Shown: positions 41,886 through 52,070, counted from the first letter of the stretch. The stretch: 64,000 nt of DNA from Parabacteroides sp900760525 (GCF_049860805.1 NZ_CP187555.1:4588001-4652000); one strand, 5' to 3'. Made by a program: numbers and translations. Notes: generated from the sequence alone by a model not told the origin.

Positions 41886-44800
41886 GAAAACCCACCTCCG
41901 CCAGAATATCGACGCGCTGAAGACGGCCTTCACGCTCGACAGGGAACGGCGGGCGCCGACTCCCGAAGAAGAAAGGACACTCGGCGCATACAGCGGCTTC
42001 GGCGCCATCAAGGAAGTGCTGGAAAACCCCACCGGGAAACCGGACAAGGACGGCATGGCAACGCTCGTGGCCGAGTTGCACGAGGTCATCAGGGCGAACA
42101 CCCCCGACGAACGGGAATACAAGCGCTACATGGACGGGATCAAGAACTCCGTCCTGACGGCTTTTTACACGCCCCCGAAAGTGGCAGACGCCATCGTGGA
42201 GGCGATATGGGACACGCGGATCGTCCCCAAACGTATTCTTGACCCCAGTGCGGGAACGGGGGTTTTCGTCAGTGCCGTGGATTTCCACGCCCCCTATGCG
42301 GAGATCACCTGCTTCGAGAAAGACCCCGCCACGGGGTTGATCCTGAAGCACCTGCACCCCGAAAAACGGGTGCGGGTACAGGGATTCGAGCGCATCGAAC
42401 CCAAATACGCCGGTTACTACGACGTGGCCGTGAGCAACATCCCTTTCGGGGACGTGGCGCTCTTCGACCCGTTCTTCTCCACCCATACCGACCCCGTGCG
42501 GCGGCAAGGCACACGGGCGCTGCACAACTATTTTTTCATGAAGTCCGTCGATATGGTACGCGAGGGCGGCCTGGTGGCATTCATCACCTCGCAGGGAGTA
42601 TTGAACGCCGAGCAGGGACGCCCCGTGCGCGAGTGGCTGATGAACCGCTGCGAGCCCGTATCGGCCATCCGGCTGCCGAACAACCTCTTTACAGAACACG
42701 CGGGGACGGAGGTCGGCAGCGACCTGGTTATCCTGCAAAAGAAAGCCGCCACGGGGGAACTGTCCGAACGGCAGCGGGATTTCATCGAATCCCGCAAGCT
42801 GTCGAACGGCATCCGGATAAACAACCTTTTCCAGTCGTTCGACAGGGTGATCCATACCGAGGCCAAAGTAGGCAAAGACCCCTACGGCAAACCGGCGATG
42901 GAGTTCACCCACGCGGAGGGCGTGGACGGCATCGACCGGGAGATGCGGCGTATGCTCTCGGAGGATTTCAACCGGCATTTCAACGAGAGTTATTGCCTGG
43001 AACATGCTCCGGAACAGACACCCGGTACACCGGAGCGGGAATTGTCCCGTCCCCGTCAGGCGGAACGCCAGCGTGCCGAAAGACACGAGCCCCGCCTTGC
43101 CGGAGAAATCGTCAAGGAGATTATCGCCGATGCCCGTAACCTTCAGCAGCAGCGGGAAGAGGAGGAAAAACGCCGCGTCGTCGCCGAAATGGCGGCACAG
43201 GGCTACCATGTCGATACCGAAACCGGGGAGATTACCCGAATCGAAAACAAACCCGGACAAGCGTTACCGGATTCTGCCGCCACATCCGCCGGAGAACCGA
43301 CCGGGGAGGATCTGGCCGACTTCGGGGCCTGGTCGAAGGAGCGGGAGAATCGCTTGTGGGAGCAACACCCGCCGAAACCCGAAGATTTCGGCATGACGGA
43401 TACTCCCGTGCAGCACGTGGGCGGAATAACGGAACCGAAACCGCGGGAGGGCTTCGCCGGGTCGCTTTTCGACACGGTGGAAACGGCGGCTCCCGCACCT
43501 GCCACCCAAGCTGCCGAACCGGTAAACGTGCAGCAGGAACCGTTGCTGACGCTCTACGATCTGTTCGGCTTCAGCGCCGAGGAGCGGCGGCAGGCAGAAC
43601 TCGGTATATCCAAGAAAAGGAACAGCCGCCGGGGAGCAAAGCGGAAGACGCCCCGACAACCCTCATTATTCGCCCCGGCCTCCTCTCCGGAGGAACAGAA
43701 GAGCGAAATGCCGAAAACGACGCCACCGGAGCGTGATCCCGAAGACTTGTATGCCTCCCTGAACTGGGAGGACAACCCGCCGATCAACGGCTTTTACGAG
43801 ATGATGATGTCGCTTACCCTGGAACGGAGGGCGGAACTACGCCGACAAAGCGCCCGGCAGCAGGAAACCCCGGAACAGCGGGAACGGCAGGCGGTACGCC
43901 CCCCGACGGAAGCCCCGAAAGACAGACGAAAACAAGCCGCCGGTACGCCGAGAACGGGCAGCTTGTTCGACACGCCGGAAAATCCGGAGGAGGAAGAACC
44001 CGGTAAAGAAACGCCGCAGATACGGGAGGCGGATATGAAACCCCGCCCGTTCGAGGGGGAGGTCGCCCCCTATTTCCGCGAGGGGACACTCGTCACGGAC
44101 GGACAAAACCGGGTCGGCTACCTGCGGGAGACTGAATCCCTGCAACCCATGTTCCACCCGCTGGAACTCACGCCTGCACAACGGACGAAAGCCTCCATGT
44201 ATATCGAGATACGCGATGCCTATTACCACCTTTATAACAACGAGGCGGAAACGCTGACGGCGAACCCCGCCCTGCGGGAGATGCTCAACCGGCTTTACGA
44301 CAATTTCACCGAACGCTTCGGACGGCTCAATGACAAACGCAACCTCGACCTGATCAAGATGGACGCGCGGGGGACGGAGATTCTGTCGCTGGAGCGTTAC
44401 ATCGACGGCAAGGCACGCAAAGCCGACATCTTCGAGCGTCCCGTGGCCTTCAATCCCGATGAGATCACGCACGCCGACGACGCTTCGGAGGCCCTTGTGG
44501 CCAGCCTGAACAAGTACGGCCGGGTGGAACCGCACTACATGGCCTCGCTCACGGGAACTACCGTGGAGGGAATACTCGGGGAACTGAAAGGACGCATCTA
44601 TTACAACCCGGAAACGGACGGCTACGAGGTTGCCGACAAGTTCATCGCCGGCAATGTCATCGGGAAAGCCGACCGGATCGAGGCGTTCCTGCGGGAGAAT
44701 CCCGACCACGCCCCGGCCCGGGAATCGCTGGAGGCTCTGCGCGAGGCGACGCCCAAACCCATCGCTTTCGACGACCTGGACTTCAACCTGGGCGAACGGT

Positions 44801-47800
44801 GGATTCCAAAAGGTGTTTACGAGCGTTTCGCCTCCTCGCTCTTCGATACGGAGGTGAAGATCACCTTCGCCTCCAACCTGGACGAGTACGGCGTGAAGGC
44901 GGAAGCGACGAACGTGAAGATCACGGAGCAGTATGCCGTCAGCGCGCAGACCCGTAAGTACAACGGCCTGCACCTTTTGAAACACGCCCTGCAAAACACT
45001 TCGCCCGACATCACCAAGACCGTCCTCAAATGGGTGGACGGCGAACGGCGGGAGGTCAAGGTGCGTGACGGGGAGGCCATACAGCTCGCCAACAGCAAGA
45101 TAGACGAGATCCGGGGTGCTTTCCCCGAATGGCTGCGCGAGCAGTCGTCCGACTTCAAAGACCGCCTGACAGACCTCTATAACCGTACTTTCAACTGTTA
45201 CGTGCGCCCGAAGTACGACGGGACGCACCAGGAATTCCCCGACCTCGACCTCAAGGGGCTGGGAATCGACAAACTGTATGACAGCCAGAAGGACGCGATA
45301 TGGATGGACAAACTGCTCGGCGGCGGGATAATCGACCACGAGGTGGGCGGCGGAAAGACCCTTATCATGTGCTGCGGGGCCTACGAGAAGAAACGCCTCG
45401 GGCTGGCCAACAAACCCATGATTATCGGGCTGAAAGCCAACATCCATGAAATAGCCCGGACGTTCTGCACCGCTTACCCGATGGCCAAAGTCCTCTACCC
45501 GGGCAAGGAGGATTTCACGCCCCGGAAGCGTGAGCGCATCTTCCGGGAGATACGCAACAACGACTGGGACGCCGTGATCCTCTCGCACGAACAGTTCGGC
45601 ATGATACCCCAGTCCCCGGAGATACAGCAGGAGATATTGCAGGCCGAGCTGGACTGTGTGGAGGAGAACCTCGAAGTGCTCAAAGCACAAGGCAGGGACG
45701 TTTCCCGCGCCATGATGAAAGGGTGTCAGAAACGCAAGGCCAACCTGGAAGCCAAGTTGCAGAAGGTGGCGCACGCGCTGGAAACACGCAAGGACGACGC
45801 CGTGGACTTCCGCCTCATGGGTATCGACCACCTCTACGTGGACGAGAGCCACAAATTCAAGAACCTGACTTTCACGACCCGGCATGACCGGGTGGCGGGC
45901 CTCGGAAATCCCGAGGGGTCGCAGCGGGCGCTCAACATGCTTTTCGCGCTGCGTACCATACAGCAGCGCACGGGCCGCGACCTGGGGGCGACGTTCCTCT
46001 CGGGAACGACCATCTCCAACTCGCTCACGGAACTGTACCTGCTTTTCAAGTACCTGCGCCCGAAGGAACTGGAGCGTCAGAATATCCGCACCTTCGATGC
46101 CTGGGCGGCCATATTTGCCAAGAAAACCATCGACTACGAGTTTTCCGTGACCAACGAGGTCGTGCAGAAAGAACGGTTCCGATATTTCATCAAGGTTCCC
46201 GAACTGGCCATGTTCTACTCCGAGATTACAGATTACCGCTCGGCGGAGGATATAGGGATCGACCGACCGCAAAAGAACGAGATATTGCACAATATCCCGC
46301 CGACACCCCAGCAGACGGAGTTCATAGAACGGCTGGTGCAGTTCGCCAAATCGGGCGATGCCACGCTCCTGGGCCGCCTGCCGCTCTCGGAGCGGGAGGA
46401 AAAGGCGAAAATGCTCATTGCCACAGACTACGCCCGCAAGATGTCGCTCGATATGCGTATGATAGACCCCGAACTATACAGCGACCACGTGGACAACAAG
46501 GCGAGCCACTGCGCCCGTATGATTGCCGGTTACTACCGCCGTTTCGAGGCGTACAAAGGTACGCAGTTCGTATTCTCCGACCTGGGAACCTACAAACCCG
46601 GAGCGGGGTGGAACGTCTATTCCGAGATACGGCGTAAACTCGCGGAGGATTACGGCATACCCCAAAGCGAGGTGCGGTTCATCCAGGAGGCGACCTCGGA
46701 AAAAGCGCGCAAGGAGATGATCGCCGGTATGAACGCCGGGAAAATCCGCGTACTCTTCGGATCGACCGAGATGCTCGGGACGGGAGTGAACGCGCAGAAA
46801 CGCTGCGTGGCGATACACCACCTGGACTGCCCCTGGCGTCCCAGCGACCTGGAGCAGCGCGACGGGCGGGGAATACGCACCGGGAACGAGATCGCCAAAC
46901 TCCATGCCGACAACAAGGTGGACGTGATATTATACGCCGTCGAGAAGTCGCTCGACGCCTACAAGTTCGGGCTGTTGCACAACAAGCAACTGTTCATCCG
47001 CCAGCTCAAGACCAACAACATGGGAAGCCGTACCATCGACGAGGGGGCCATCGACGAGAAGAGCGGCATGAATTTTTCCGAGTATGTCGCCGTCCTCTCG
47101 GGAAATACAGACCTGCTGGACAAGGCCCGCCTGGAGAAGAAGATCGCCACGCTCGAAAGCGAACGCCAGGCATTCGTGCGCGGCAAATCATCGAGCCGCT
47201 ACAAGCTGGAGCAGATCACGGAGAAGATAGAGAAGAACAACGACCTGATACGGCGTATCGGCAAGGATCTGGAACACTTCAAGGCCCGCGTCGAGTTCAA
47301 CGAGGACGGCTCGTACCGCAATCCCGTGAAACTGAACGGGCTGGAAACCTCCGACCCCAAGCTCATCGGGAAACAGCTCAACCGTATCGCCGAAACGGCA
47401 CGCACGCTCGACAGGCTCGAACCCATCGGGAGCCTCTACGGGTTCGAACTGCTCGTCCAGAGCGAAACGACCGGGAAAGACGGGCTCGACCTGGTGCAGA
47501 ACCGTTTTTATGTCCGGGGTGAAGGGGATTATCTATACCAGTATAACTACGGGAATATCGCCTCCGACCCGCGACTGGCGGCGATGAACTTCATCCACGC
47601 GCTCGCGACCATCGAGCCGACACTGGAAAAATTCCGGAAAAAGAACGAGGAACTGGAGAAAGATATTCCCGTCCTGCGGGAAGTGGTGGAAAGTTCCTGG
47701 CGCAAGGAGCCCGAACTGACGGCCCTGAAAACTGACCTGACGGAAATAGACCGCAGGATACAGCAAAGCCTCAAACCGATAGAAGAGAGCGAGGGAAAGG

Positions 47801-47994
47801 AGGCGGAGGAGGATAACGACGTGTGCCGGGAACGGCATGACACGGCGGAAGAGCTCCCGAAGGAAGACAACACGGCGGCCCGTATTCCTTCCCGGCTGCG
47901 GCAGATTGCCGACGCCTCCGGGGGGCGCATCGTGATCGCGGGCGTGGGCAGCCCGCCGGAGAACGGCCCCGCAAAGAAAGGGATTAAGATGTAA
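41872..47994 (+). CDS. Giant N6-adenine methylase/SNF2-type helicase fusion
   Basis: 2,040 residues. The N-terminal methylase has motif I DPSAGTG (about 123-129) and, where NPPY is expected, SNIPFGD (about 187-193), so the catalytic motif is N-I-P-F. A disordered acidic linker (about 400-720) is followed by a helicase with Walker A HEVGGGKTLIM (about 1155-1165), a DESHKFKN box (about 1323) and EQRDGRGIRTGNE (about 1660). A coiled coil lies near 1720-1780. Such proteins accompany conjugative elements and resemble P1 DarB-type antirestriction proteins. Whether the methylase is active is open because of the motif change. Confidence 0.88.
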   Translation: MAFNKKTHLRQNIDALKTAFTLDRERRAPTPEEERTLGAYSGFGAIKEVLENPTGKPDKDGMATLVAELHEVIRANTPDEREYKRYMDGIKNSVLTAFYTPPKVADAIVEAIWDTRIVPKRILDPSAGTGVFVSAVDFHAPYAEITCFEKDPATGLILKHLHPEKRVRVQGFERIEPKYAGYYDVAVSNIPFGDVALFDPFFSTHTDPVRRQGTRALHNYFFMKSVDMVREGGLVAFITSQGVLNAEQGRPVREWLMNRCEPVSAIRLPNNLFTEHAGTEVGSDLVILQKKAATGELSERQRDFIESRKLSNGIRINNLFQSFDRVIHTEAKVGKDPYGKPAMEFTHAEGVDGIDREMRRMLSEDFNRHFNESYCLEHAPEQTPGTPERELSRPRQAERQRAERHEPRLAGEIVKEIIADARNLQQQREEEEKRRVVAEMAAQGYHVDTETGEITRIENKPGQALPDSAATSAGEPTGEDLADFGAWSKERENRLWEQHPPKPEDFGMTDTPVQHVGGITEPKPREGFAGSLFDTVETAAPAPATQAAEPVNVQQEPLLTLYDLFGFSAEERRQAELGISKKRNSRRGAKRKTPRQPSLFAPASSPEEQKSEMPKTTPPERDPEDLYASLNWEDNPPINGFYEMMMSLTLERRAELRRQSARQQETPEQRERQAVRPPTEAPKDRRKQAAGTPRTGSLFDTPENPEEEEPGKETPQIREADMKPRPFEGEVAPYFREGTLVTDGQNRVGYLRETESLQPMFHPLELTPAQRTKASMYIEIRDAYYHLYNNEAETLTANPALREMLNRLYDNFTERFGRLNDKRNLDLIKMDARGTEILSLERYIDGKARKADIFERPVAFNPDEITHADDASEALVASLNKYGRVEPHYMASLTGTTVEGILGELKGRIYYNPETDGYEVADKFIAGNVIGKADRIEAFLRENPDHAPARESLEALREATPKPIAFDDLDFNLGERWIPKGVYERFASSLFDTEVKITFASNLDEYGVKAEATNVKITEQYAVSAQTRKYNGLHLLKHALQNTSPDITKTVLKWVDGERREVKVRDGEAIQLANSKIDEIRGAFPEWLREQSSDFKDRLTDLYNRTFNCYVRPKYDGTHQEFPDLDLKGLGIDKLYDSQKDAIWMDKLLGGGIIDHEVGGGKTLIMCCGAYEKKRLGLANKPMIIGLKANIHEIARTFCTAYPMAKVLYPGKEDFTPRKRERIFREIRNNDWDAVILSHEQFGMIPQSPEIQQEILQAELDCVEENLEVLKAQGRDVSRAMMKGCQKRKANLEAKLQKVAHALETRKDDAVDFRLMGIDHLYVDESHKFKNLTFTTRHDRVAGLGNPEGSQRALNMLFALRTIQQRTGRDLGATFLSGTTISNSLTELYLLFKYLRPKELERQNIRTFDAWAAIFAKKTIDYEFSVTNEVVQKERFRYFIKVPELAMFYSEITDYRSAEDIGIDRPQKNEILHNIPPTPQQTEFIERLVQFAKSGDATLLGRLPLSEREEKAKMLIATDYARKMSLDMRMIDPELYSDHVDNKASHCARMIAGYYRRFEAYKGTQFVFSDLGTYKPGAGWNVYSEIRRKLAEDYGIPQSEVRFIQEATSEKARKEMIAGMNAGKIRVLFGSTEMLGTGVNAQKRCVAIHHLDCPWRPSDLEQRDGRGIRTGNEIAKLHADNKVDVILYAVEKSLDAYKFGLLHNKQLFIRQLKTNNMGSRTIDEGAIDEKSGMNFSEYVAVLSGNTDLLDKARLEKKIATLESERQAFVRGKSSSRYKLEQITEKIEKNNDLIRRIGKDLEHFKARVEFNEDGSYRNPVKLNGLETSDPKLIGKQLNRIAETARTLDRLEPIGSLYGFELLVQSETTGKDGLDLVQNRFYVRGEGDYLYQYNYGNIASDPRLAAMNFIHALATIEPTLEKFRKKNEELEKDIPVLREVVESSWRKEPELTALKTDLTEIDRRIQQSLKPIEESEGKEAEEDNDVCRERHDTAEELPKEDNTAARIPSRLRQIADASGGRIVIAGVGSPPENGPAKKGIKM

Positions 47995-47999
47995 GCGAA

Positions 48000-48035
48000 A
48001 AGCCGACGGAAGTACAGATTTCCGTCGGCTTTTTT
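48000..48035 (+). terminator. Rho-independent terminator after the methylase gene
   Basis: aagccgacggaa (48000-48011) and ttccgtcggctt (48020-48031) form a perfect 12-bp stem with an 8-base loop, followed by a T-run to 48035. It also ends the convergent nuclease gene in part, as the other strand has a short T-run. Confidence 0.9.
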
Positions 48036-48057
48036 CATATGCCCATGAGCGTTGTTG

Positions 48058-49071
48058 TCACACTTCCTGCAAGAGTGTTTGCAGCTCCTCCTGCGTGGGA
48101 AGATAGGTCATGTACTGGGCGGCGAAGACCTGCTTTTCATCTTCGGGCAGCGTATAACGGACGACCGCGTCGTTTTTCTCCGCGCAGAGGACGATACCCA
48201 CCGGAGGGTTATCCCCGGGATTCATCAACTCACGGGTGTAGTAATTGACATACATCTGCATCTGCCCCAAATCCTGATGGGTCAGCTCCCCGGATTTAAG
48301 GTCTATTAAAACGAAACAGCGGGCCAGGTAATTGTAAAAGACCAGGTCGATGTAGAAATGCTTGTCGTCGAAGGAGATACGCTTCTGTCGCGCGACGAAG
48401 GCGAAGCCTTTCCCGAGTTCGAGCATCAAGCGCTGCAAGCGGCTGATGAGCAGTTGCTCCAGATCGGTTTCCAGAAAATGCTCTCCCTGGGGGATACCGA
48501 GAAACTCCAGGATATACGGGTCGCGGATGATCTCTTTGGGTTCGACACGCCCGGGTTCGGTACGGGAAATCTCCTCTTTCACGGCTTTCTTGTCTCGGCT
48601 GGCCAGCAAGCGGTCATAGAAAAGCGTGTTGATTTGGCGGTCGAGCTGCCGGACACTCCAGTTTTCCTTGACGCACTCGTGCAGGTAAAAATCACGGGCG
48701 GCATCGCCCGACACCTTGAGAAGCGTGCGGCAATGCGACCAGCTCAATTTATCACACAGCGTGTGATATTTCGGGTAGCACTGGTAAAACTGCCTCATGT
48801 ACCGCAGGTTGGTGGCCGTGAACCCGTTTCCGAACTCCGCCACGAGCCGCCTGGAAAGGGTGTTGATGACAGCCTTGCCATATCCGGCACGGCCGGTTCC
48901 CTGCTGCTCGTACTCCACTATATATTTCCCTACCTGCCAGTAAGCCCTCACGAGGGTCGAATTGACATGATGTATCACCTTCGCGCGCGCTTCCTGCAAG
49001 ATATGGCGCACGTTATGCAGCAGCTCTTCCTCCCCTTTGTCGGCAGGATATATTTTATCTGTTTCTTTCAT
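48058..49071 (-). CDS. PDDEXK nuclease-like DUF1016 (YhcG) protein
   Basis: 337 residues. The N-terminal DUF1016 helical domain (ARAKVIHHVNSTLVRAYWQV; SRRLVAEFGNGFTATNLRYM) is followed by a C-terminal PDDEXK-type fold, with likely active-site residues in FYIDLVFYN (about 240) and CFVLIDLKSG (about 254). Related YhcG proteins are common cargo of mobile elements; a role in defence or element maintenance is inferred. It reads towards the methylase gene and shares the terminator between them. Confidence 0.82.
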   Translation of the reverse strand: MKETDKIYPADKGEEELLHNVRHILQEARAKVIHHVNSTLVRAYWQVGKYIVEYEQQGTGRAGYGKAVINTLSRRLVAEFGNGFTATNLRYMRQFYQCYPKYHTLCDKLSWSHCRTLLKVSGDAARDFYLHECVKENWSVRQLDRQINTLFYDRLLASRDKKAVKEEISRTEPGRVEPKEIIRDPYILEFLGIPQGEHFLETDLEQLLISRLQRLMLELGKGFAFVARQKRISFDDKHFYIDLVFYNYLARCFVLIDLKSGELTHQDLGQMQMYVNYYTRELMNPGDNPPVGIVLCAEKNDAVVRYTLPEDEKQVFAAQYMTYLPTQEELQTLLQEV

Positions 49072-49206
49072 TGTTCATTATTATATAGGCTTCCAAGTGC
49101 AAACATACTGATTTTACGGCAAATATCGAACGGTTGTACCGCCTTGTCGTGCCTTATTCCATGTATCTCCGCGTTTTTCCATGACGCCGGACTCTCGGGA
49201 CAGGGC

Positions 49207-49533
49207 CTAACCGGAACCGGCAGGACGATCCTTTTTCAGCTTGCGGAAATTACTGAAGTTACGCTCGATGAACCGCAGGACGTCCGATTCCCGGTAGAAG
49301 GTCTTGTGATAGATCATCTCGTAAGGCAGCTCTCCCGAGGTGCGGTAACGCTGGAGTGTGCGCTTGCTGATATTGAGCATACGGCACAGGTCGTAATTGT
49401 CCAGAAGACGCTCCCCGTCAGGCAGGATGGAAAGCGGTTGCTCCACGTCCCCCGCGCACAGCTTCTCAATACGTTCCAGCCGTTCCGAGAGCCGCTGCAT
49501 CCATCCGTCGAAATATTCCTTATCCAGAAACAT
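49207..49533 (-). CDS. Excisionase-like HTH protein
   Basis: 108 residues. A MerR/Xis-like winged HTH lies at about 42-90 (NYDLCRMLNISKRTLQRYRT, then IYHKTFYRESDVLRFIE). An N-terminal coiled coil (MQRLSERLERIEKLC) is present. In CTnDOT the small HTH proteins Xis2c/Xis2d play this part in excision and in activating transfer genes. Its ribosome site AAAGGAG is clear (49541-49547, minus strand). It follows a sister gene by 3 bases. Confidence 0.75.
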   Translation of the reverse strand: MFLDKEYFDGWMQRLSERLERIEKLCAGDVEQPLSILPDGERLLDNYDLCRMLNISKRTLQRYRTSGELPYEMIYHKTFYRESDVLRFIERNFSNFRKLKKDRPAGSG

Positions 49534-49536
49534 GGC

Positions 49537-49848
49537 CTACTCCTTTGGTCGGTTTTTGCGCCGCACGGAACGCTCCTTCAGCACACGGCGGATTTCCGTG
49601 AGGGAATAATACAGCTTCCGGTTGATGGCCGAATAGGTGATCACGTGATCCGAGCGGAGGCGTTGAAGGGTACGCCCGCTGATGCCCAGGTAACGGCAGA
49701 CCTGCTCGCCGTCCATCCATTCGTCGTTTATATACTCCTTATTCCATGCACGCCCCTTTTCAGGGAGAGAGGCGATTGCAGCCTCTATTTTCTCTATACG
49801 CCCGACAAGCTCGTTATAGGCTCGCGAACCGATCACTATGATTTTCAT
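49537..49848 (-). CDS. Excisionase-like HTH protein, sister of the previous gene
   Basis: 103 residues with the same plan: N-terminal helix (YNELVGRIEKIEAAIASL) and a winged HTH (DGEQVCRYLGISGRTLQRLR, then YSLTEIRRVLKE). AAAGGAG precedes the start. The two proteins are probably paralogues acting together at the element's att sites or promoters, as Xis2c and Xis2d do. The long upstream gap suggests control, probably by RteC. Confidence 0.75.
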   Translation of the reverse strand: MKIIVIGSRAYNELVGRIEKIEAAIASLPEKGRAWNKEYINDEWMDGEQVCRYLGISGRTLQRLRSDHVITYSAINRKLYYSLTEIRRVLKERSVRRKNRPKE

Positions 49849-50246
49849 ACTCCTTTGTTTTTTAGTCTGTTACAAAGGTCGGGCTTATATGGACAGCTTA
49901 AAACGAGGTCGGTACGACTTTTTTTTGATAATTTGCAGTGAACTGATTCTCAACGGTTCATGCGGTGAAGAAGGCAGTGTTTTTTACCGAAATCCGCGGC
50001 CCGTACTCGGTATTTTTATTGGCAGAAATGCGATAGCATACTGTGATTCAACGCTTAACGGTGTTCTAATCCGGACGGGGCTACAACGGAACACCCGTAT
50101 CGGCTCCTTATACGGGTGCAAATACGGGCGTTCGGGAAAGTTCCTTTCGAGAGTTACGGGGGAAAACCGACCTCGGTTCTTTTGTTATATACAACGCTGA
50201 TTATCAGTGCTTCTATAAGAAATAGAGTGCTTTACCGGTTCATGTT
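49849..50246. other. Regulatory gap between rteC and the HTH pair
   Basis: No gene is supported in these about 400 bases. A perfect 9-bp inverted repeat (cacccgtat 50092-50100 / atacgggtg 50110-50118) and another direct atacggg copy (50122-50128) lie here. A weaker taccga...tcggta pair sits at about 49987-50014. This is where RteC-type control of the excision genes is expected. Confidence 0.5.
50092..50118. repeat. Inverted repeat, candidate RteC operator
   Basis: cacccgtat and atacgggtg pair perfectly over 9 bp around a 9-base loop; a partial third copy follows. RteC of CTnDOT binds an inverted repeat upstream of xis2c; the link here is inferred from position. Confidence 0.45.
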
Positions 50247-51107
50247 CTACTCGGAATTGCCGTTTTTCTTGTTTCGCTTCCACGTCTGCATACGTTTAAG
50301 CAGGGCCTCTTTCGCCTTGTCAAGCCACGGTGTCGGGTTGTTTCGGATTTTCATATCGCAGAATGTCCTCGAAAGGTTCATGTCGAGGTGTACGTTGAAA
50401 GCGTTGGAAATGTAGCTGGCAAGTTGCGTGAGTGGCACATTGCCGAAACAGCCTTTACTGTCGAGCAGGTAAATAAGTTCCGTCAGATCCGTCTTCGAGT
50501 CCTGCCATGTCGGACGCACGTCAGGCAATGGCAGAACCATGTTCCGGAGGTTCGTGCTCTCCAGTGATTCCAATTCGCCCATAAGATAAACCGACAACAT
50601 ATCGTTGGCCAGGATTTTCGCCACCTTGAAATCCGCGTTTGTCGAAAACTGCGGGTCGAGTTCATAGTAGAAGGTTTCCAGGTATTGCTCCGTGTCGGTC
50701 TGCCCGCGCAGGAAATAGAGGCTGTCCAGGTGTGTAGCGCCGCTGCGGAAATAGCGGATAAAGTCGAGGCGTTTCTGCGTGTACGCGTTGATGGCCCGAA
50801 CATGGGCGTCCAGGTACTCCCGTTGTGCCTCGATACTTCCTACCGGACGGTTCATCTCGATATTGTAGAGCTTGCGGTAATAGATCAGACGGCAAAAAAG
50901 ACGAGGTTTGATTTCTTTGAAGAACTTTATTTCCTCGTCATCGTTTTGAAAACGGTAGCCGATGATATATTGTTTCAAACGGTCGAACGCTTCTCCCAGG
51001 ACACGTGACGCTTCAAGCGACTTTTTCAACACGTCGGTATCCCGCGATTCGATACGTTCGATACTCCGCAGGACTTCGCTGTTTAATTTTTCTATAAATG
51101 CAATCAT
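50247..51107 (-). CDS. rteC: RteC-type regulator
   Basis: 286 residues, no signal peptide. The helical N-terminal region (RPVGSIEAQREYLDAHVRAI) and a C-terminal region with LTELIYLLDSKGCFGNVPLT and MKIRNNPTPWLDKAKEALLK match RteC. RteC activates the excision operon of CTnDOT after tetracycline signalling through RteA/RteB. Here no RteA/RteB pair or tetQ lies in the window, so its trigger is unknown. It faces the HTH pair with about 400 bases between. Confidence 0.85.
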   Translation of the reverse strand: MIAFIEKLNSEVLRSIERIESRDTDVLKKSLEASRVLGEAFDRLKQYIIGYRFQNDDEEIKFFKEIKPRLFCRLIYYRKLYNIEMNRPVGSIEAQREYLDAHVRAINAYTQKRLDFIRYFRSGATHLDSLYFLRGQTDTEQYLETFYYELDPQFSTNADFKVAKILANDMLSVYLMGELESLESTNLRNMVLPLPDVRPTWQDSKTDLTELIYLLDSKGCFGNVPLTQLASYISNAFNVHLDMNLSRTFCDMKIRNNPTPWLDKAKEALLKRMQTWKRNKKNGNSE

Positions 51108-51212
51108 AATCCGTCTTGTTACTTTCGCGTATAAAGTTAGCGAATCGAAAAACCGGCGGATTACGATTTTTATCTTTCTCTTCGTTTTTTTATCACGGAG
51201 CCGATTTTAATG

Positions 51213-52070
51213 TCAGATCCGACCTTCCTGGCGGATGGAAGTGGGATTGCTCCCCATATTCCGCTTGCAAAAGTCCGTAAAGTGGGATTGGGCGGAGAAA
51301 CCGCACATGTAGGCTATTTCCTGCAACGTGTAGTGTGTCGTCCGCAACAACTCCCCGATACGTTCGATACGGCGCTGACGTAACCACGAGGAGGCCGAGC
51401 AGCCGAAAACCCGCTGGAAACGCCGGCGGAAGGTAATCGTGCTGGAATACCCGCAAACCCCGGCGAGTTCCGTGACGTTATCCGAGGCAAGATAATTCGA
51501 TTTGACACGGGAGATGAACTCGTAATCGTCCCCCAGGTGCAACAGCTCCTCGAACTCCCCGACATCGGCGGGAGTGAGATGTTCATAAGAGGCGTCGAGC
51601 ATTTTCAGCATGACAGCAGCGTTACATTCAACGGGCATACCCAATGTCTTACGGGCTTCACGCAGGTAATTCTTGAACCGCAGCCGCAGCGTGTCGTGAT
51701 GCGGGTAGGAACACTCGGACAGAATGGTGCAAACCGTCCGCAGTTCATCGACACAACAGTAGCCGAAATACCACGTTACAAGACGCTCGACGTAATGGAC
51801 GGCATGAAATTCCTCCGAAAGCATCAGAAGAAGCAGGAACGGGGTGAAATCCTGGTATTCCCTCGTTATGGGACGGGGTGCTTCGTCAAGCAAGGAGGCG
51901 ATGTCCCGCATCAGCAGAGAATCTCCCGAGTACGCTTTTATTTGTTCGGAACTGCGGGCATAATCCCGGTAACGCGATATGACCGCCGACAAAGCATTGA
52001 ACTTCACGGCGTGAACGCCTTCTATAAAGGAAGGGCGAAGACTGTTGTAAATGGATAAGTCGGTTTGCAT
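51213..52070 (-). CDS. AraC-family transcription regulator
   Basis: 285 residues. The N-terminal 170 residues are a helical effector or dimer domain, and the C-terminal domain has the two HTHs of AraC proteins (ASDNVTELAGVCGYSSTITF, then RRRFQRVFGCSASSWLRQRR; YTLQEIAYMCGFSAQSHFTD). It is the last gene that looks like part of the mobile element. A role in controlling the element or a recipient gene is inferred. The signal is unknown. Confidence 0.82.
   Translation of the reverse strand: MQTDLSIYNSLRPSFIEGVHAVKFNALSAVISRYRDYARSSEQIKAYSGDSLLMRDIASLLDEAPRPITREYQDFTPFLLLLMLSEEFHAVHYVERLVTWYFGYCCVDELRTVCTILSECSYPHHDTLRLRFKNYLREARKTLGMPVECNAAVMLKMLDASYEHLTPADVGEFEELLHLGDDYEFISRVKSNYLASDNVTELAGVCGYSSTITFRRRFQRVFGCSASSWLRQRRIERIGELLRTTHYTLQEIAYMCGFSAQSHFTDFCKRNMGSNPTSIRQEGRI

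Noticed and set aside
43837..46290. An 817-codon open frame on the minus strand inside the methylase gene, and similar long frames opposite traG and topB
   Set aside because: They are shadows of GC-rich coding sequence. The products have odd composition and no domain, while the plus-strand methylase/helicase has clear motifs.
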